Assembly (NCBI GenBank): GCA_937952155.1
Contig: CALFYH010000035.1
Location: 1-8,658, forward strand
Length of the DNA: 8,658 nt
DNA from: an uncultured Saprospiraceae bacterium
GTDB taxonomy: Bacteria > Bacteroidota > Bacteroidia > Chitinophagales > Saprospiraceae
Reading direction: 5' to 3'
Part shown: piece after piece, positions 8,001 to 8,658 of the stretch
Numbering within the stretch: position 1 is the first letter of the stretch
How the letters are laid out: each line of letters opens with the position of its first letter
Position numbers and translations under genes: made by a program
Notes under the pieces: generated by a model
What the model was told of the DNA's origin: nothing
What the model saw: the letters and a program-made list of their open reading frames with translations, nothing else
Databases searched by the model: none

Positions 8001-8312
8001 TCTACGGTGCAGTATAGTCCGATGTTTGCAATAGAAACCATGGATGTAAATGGTGATAATTTTGTCGATATCATCATGGGTGGCAATTTATTTGGTGTAC
8101 AGCCAGAAATGGGTAGATATGATGCTTCGTATGGGCATATCCTTATCAATGATGGCAAAGGTGGATTGACTGACAGAAGTTTAGATTATGGATTTTCGGT
8201 AAAAGGAGAAATAAGACAAATAATCTTTGATGGATCATCATTGCATATTTTTAGAAATAATGATTCCGTCCTAAGTTATAAAATTTCAAAATCGGAAAAG
8301 GAACTCAACTGA
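5001..8312 (+). CDS. VCBS/FG-GAP repeat lipoprotein with ASPIC/UnbV domain (CRTAC1-like), complete
   Basis: This 1103-aa protein is the only complete long paralogue here. The signal peptide is canonical: Lys2 and Lys6, hydrophobic FFGVFIIL, lipobox LAGC with Cys19. Asp loops start at residues 69, 121, 178, 250, 302, 384 and 475. Then comes the ASPIC/UnbV domain (~506-590, with GSRIKV 524-529 and ISWPSGK 569-575), an acidic Glu/Lys linker (598-608), and seven more loops at 652, 706, 767, 828, 876, 910 and 1015. Seven loops on each side suggest two seven-bladed Ca-binding beta-propellers, which is an inference. Other signatures are SMGADIADVNNDG (~295-307), DWSW (375-378), GWWN, MLKKKF and GGNLF...GRYDAS (1027-1043). 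Residues 289-290 are adjacent cysteines. No catalytic motif is visible. Expected role: surface binding or scaffolding, ligand unknown. It overlaps the upstream gene by one base and is followed after 24 bp by another paralogue. Confidence 0.97.
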   Translation: MKAFLKISFFGVFIILAGCKSKDANKTLFQLKNNEEIGINFENKLTDTKEFNVYKYRNFYNGGGVAIGDINNDGLQDVYMISNQNENKLYLNKGNWKFEDISKKSKTGGQKAWSTGVTMVDINGDDLLDIYVCNSGDVKGDNKENELFINNGDLTFTESAAAYGLNDHGFSTHASFFDYDKDGDLDAYILNNSFQAIGSFNLRKNQRPIRDSLGGDKLMENQNGKFVDVSEKAGIYGSVIGFGLGITVGDVNNDGWEDIYISNDFFERDYLYINQKNGTFKEDLVNQICCTSAASMGADIADVNNDGNNDIFVTDMLPSEYERLKSVTTFEDWDKYMYNVNNGYYHQFIRNSLQKNNGNGTFSEVGRYAGVEASDWSWGALFFDMDNDGFKDLFIANGIYRDLTDQDYLQYVSNESIMSSMINSDGVNYKKLIEIIPSRPVSNQAYKNEGEFSFSKYIKSGLLTPEFSNGSAYGDLDNDGDLDLVVNNVNMPCFVYENNANTISKNNFVKITLKGDGKNTKAIGSRIKVTDENGKQYFYENQPVRGFESTMDPRINVGIGKSTKVNIEISWPSGKITRMQNVQSGTMATLHEKDAVAEEKSEEKPEEKTKNYFQPIQVMPYQHVENSFVDFNRERLNYHMMSTRGPVAAYGDINGDNYKDMVVPGAKGSVTEILLGSADGSYKKANVSQVFEKMKEAEHIKAHLFDADNDSDLDLYLASGGVELSEYSEYLYDAVLINDGKGNFVHSGQKLPISDRGISTGAITSGDIDQDGDLDLFVGERTKIGYYGSPCSGYILINNGKGQFEDQTKKICPELKDIGLITDALFTDLDKDNIADLVVVGEYMDLSIFKNNKGKLNSIANKEKNKGWWNVIKAVDIDQDGDMDIIAGNHGQNSRFKASSDYPIKLLFNDFDQNGDAEAVLTNAHDDGKLYPYALRHNLMARMPMLKKKFQNFESFKNADINQIFSNDQMKNMVTMETNELRSAIFVNDGNFSFHKVILPSTVQYSPMFAIETMDVNGDNFVDIIMGGNLFGVQPEMGRYDASYGHILINDGKGGLTDRSLDYGFSVKGEIRQIIFDGSSLHIFRNNDSVLSYKISKSEKELN

Positions 8313-8336
8313 TAACTTTCCATATAAATAGAATCA

Positions 8337-8658
8337 ATGTCTGTTAATAAATTAAGCATTTTTATTTTTGTATTAATCTTAGTCTTGTCTTGTAATAAGG
8401 ACAAAAGCGTAGAAGAAAATAGTATTTTTATGGCCAAGGAAAGTGATTCATCTGGCATCACATTTTCCAATAAATTGGTTGATAGAAATGATCTCAATAT
8501 CATTGAATACCTTTATTATTATAATGGTGCTGGAGTAGCTACTGGCGATATCAACAATGATGGACTTGATGACATTTTTTTCTCAGGAAATCAAACTCCA
8601 GATCAGCTTTATCTCAATAAGGGAAATTTGAAATTTGAGAATATTACCGAAAAAGCAG
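8337..8658 (+). CDS. VCBS/FG-GAP repeat lipoprotein, 3' end outside the window
   Basis: The frame is open from ATG 8337 to the window edge: 107 codons plus one base, with no stop. The N-terminus is a lipoprotein signal, hydrophobic IFIFVLILVL then LSC with Cys19, followed by a charged NKDKSVEEN stretch. It then matches the start of the 1103-aa paralogue: GITFSNKL, YYNGAGVATGDINNDGLDD (Asp loop at residues 71-79), LYLNKGNLKFENITEKA. This is the first blade only, so total length and the presence of UnbV cannot be judged. ATG 8337 is chosen because it gives a complete signal peptide; no Shine-Dalgarno motif precedes it. The 24-bp spacing fits the same operon. The opposite-strand frame across 8276-8503 is a shadow of this gene. 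Confidence 0.92.
   Translation, partial: MSVNKLSIFIFVLILVLSCNKDKSVEENSIFMAKESDSSGITFSNKLVDRNDLNIIEYLYYYNGAGVATGDINNDGLDDIFFSGNQTPDQLYLNKGNLKFENITEKA

Noticed and set aside
8313..8336. Separate promoter before the last gene
   Set aside because: Only 24 bp lie between the genes and no TAnnTTTG-like element is present in them.

Overview
The window is an AT-rich stretch that reads as Bacteroidota. Supporting signs are the low GC content, the lack of Shine-Dalgarno motifs before any start, A/T-rich translation starts, and a dense run of lipoprotein genes carrying FG-GAP/VCBS repeats with an ASPIC/UnbV domain. This family is common in Saprospiria, Cytophagia, Chitinophagia and Sphingobacteriia. 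The exact class cannot be fixed from this sequence.

All genes lie on the + strand and are tightly packed. In order they are: (1) a long CRTAC1-type VCBS protein whose first ~207 codons lie off the left edge (1-2691); (2) a small unrecognised lipoprotein that overlaps the preceding stop codon (2691-3152); (3) after a 54-bp A/T-rich gap, a short 402-aa VCBS lipoprotein (3207-4415); (4) a 194-aa unrecognised lipoprotein (4417-5001); (5) a complete 1103-aa VCBS/UnbV lipoprotein (5001-8312); and (6) after 24 bp, the first 107 codons of another VCBS lipoprotein running off the right edge (8337-8658). No RNA gene, mobile element, CRISPR array or convincing terminator was seen, and no gap exceeds 54 bp.

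The window is thus part of a tandem array of at least four paralogous predicted Ca-binding beta-propeller lipoproteins, with two unrelated small lipoproteins placed between them. It looks like one transcription unit, or two if the 54-bp gap holds a promoter. The five visible N-termini all have a lipoprotein-like signal peptide, so the products are predicted to act in the cell envelope, probably at the cell surface. No enzyme, transporter, regulator or SusC/SusD pair is visible, so the substrate or partner cannot be named.

Two observations stand out. In the complete 1103-aa protein the aspartate loops fall as seven before and seven after the UnbV domain, and their spacing is reproduced almost residue for residue in the upstream paralogue. 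This suggests two seven-bladed propellers joined by UnbV. The 402-aa protein looks like a long-type protein that lost about 700 internal codons in frame, with the join at an aspartate loop. It therefore lacks UnbV and most of both propellers but is still an intact gene.
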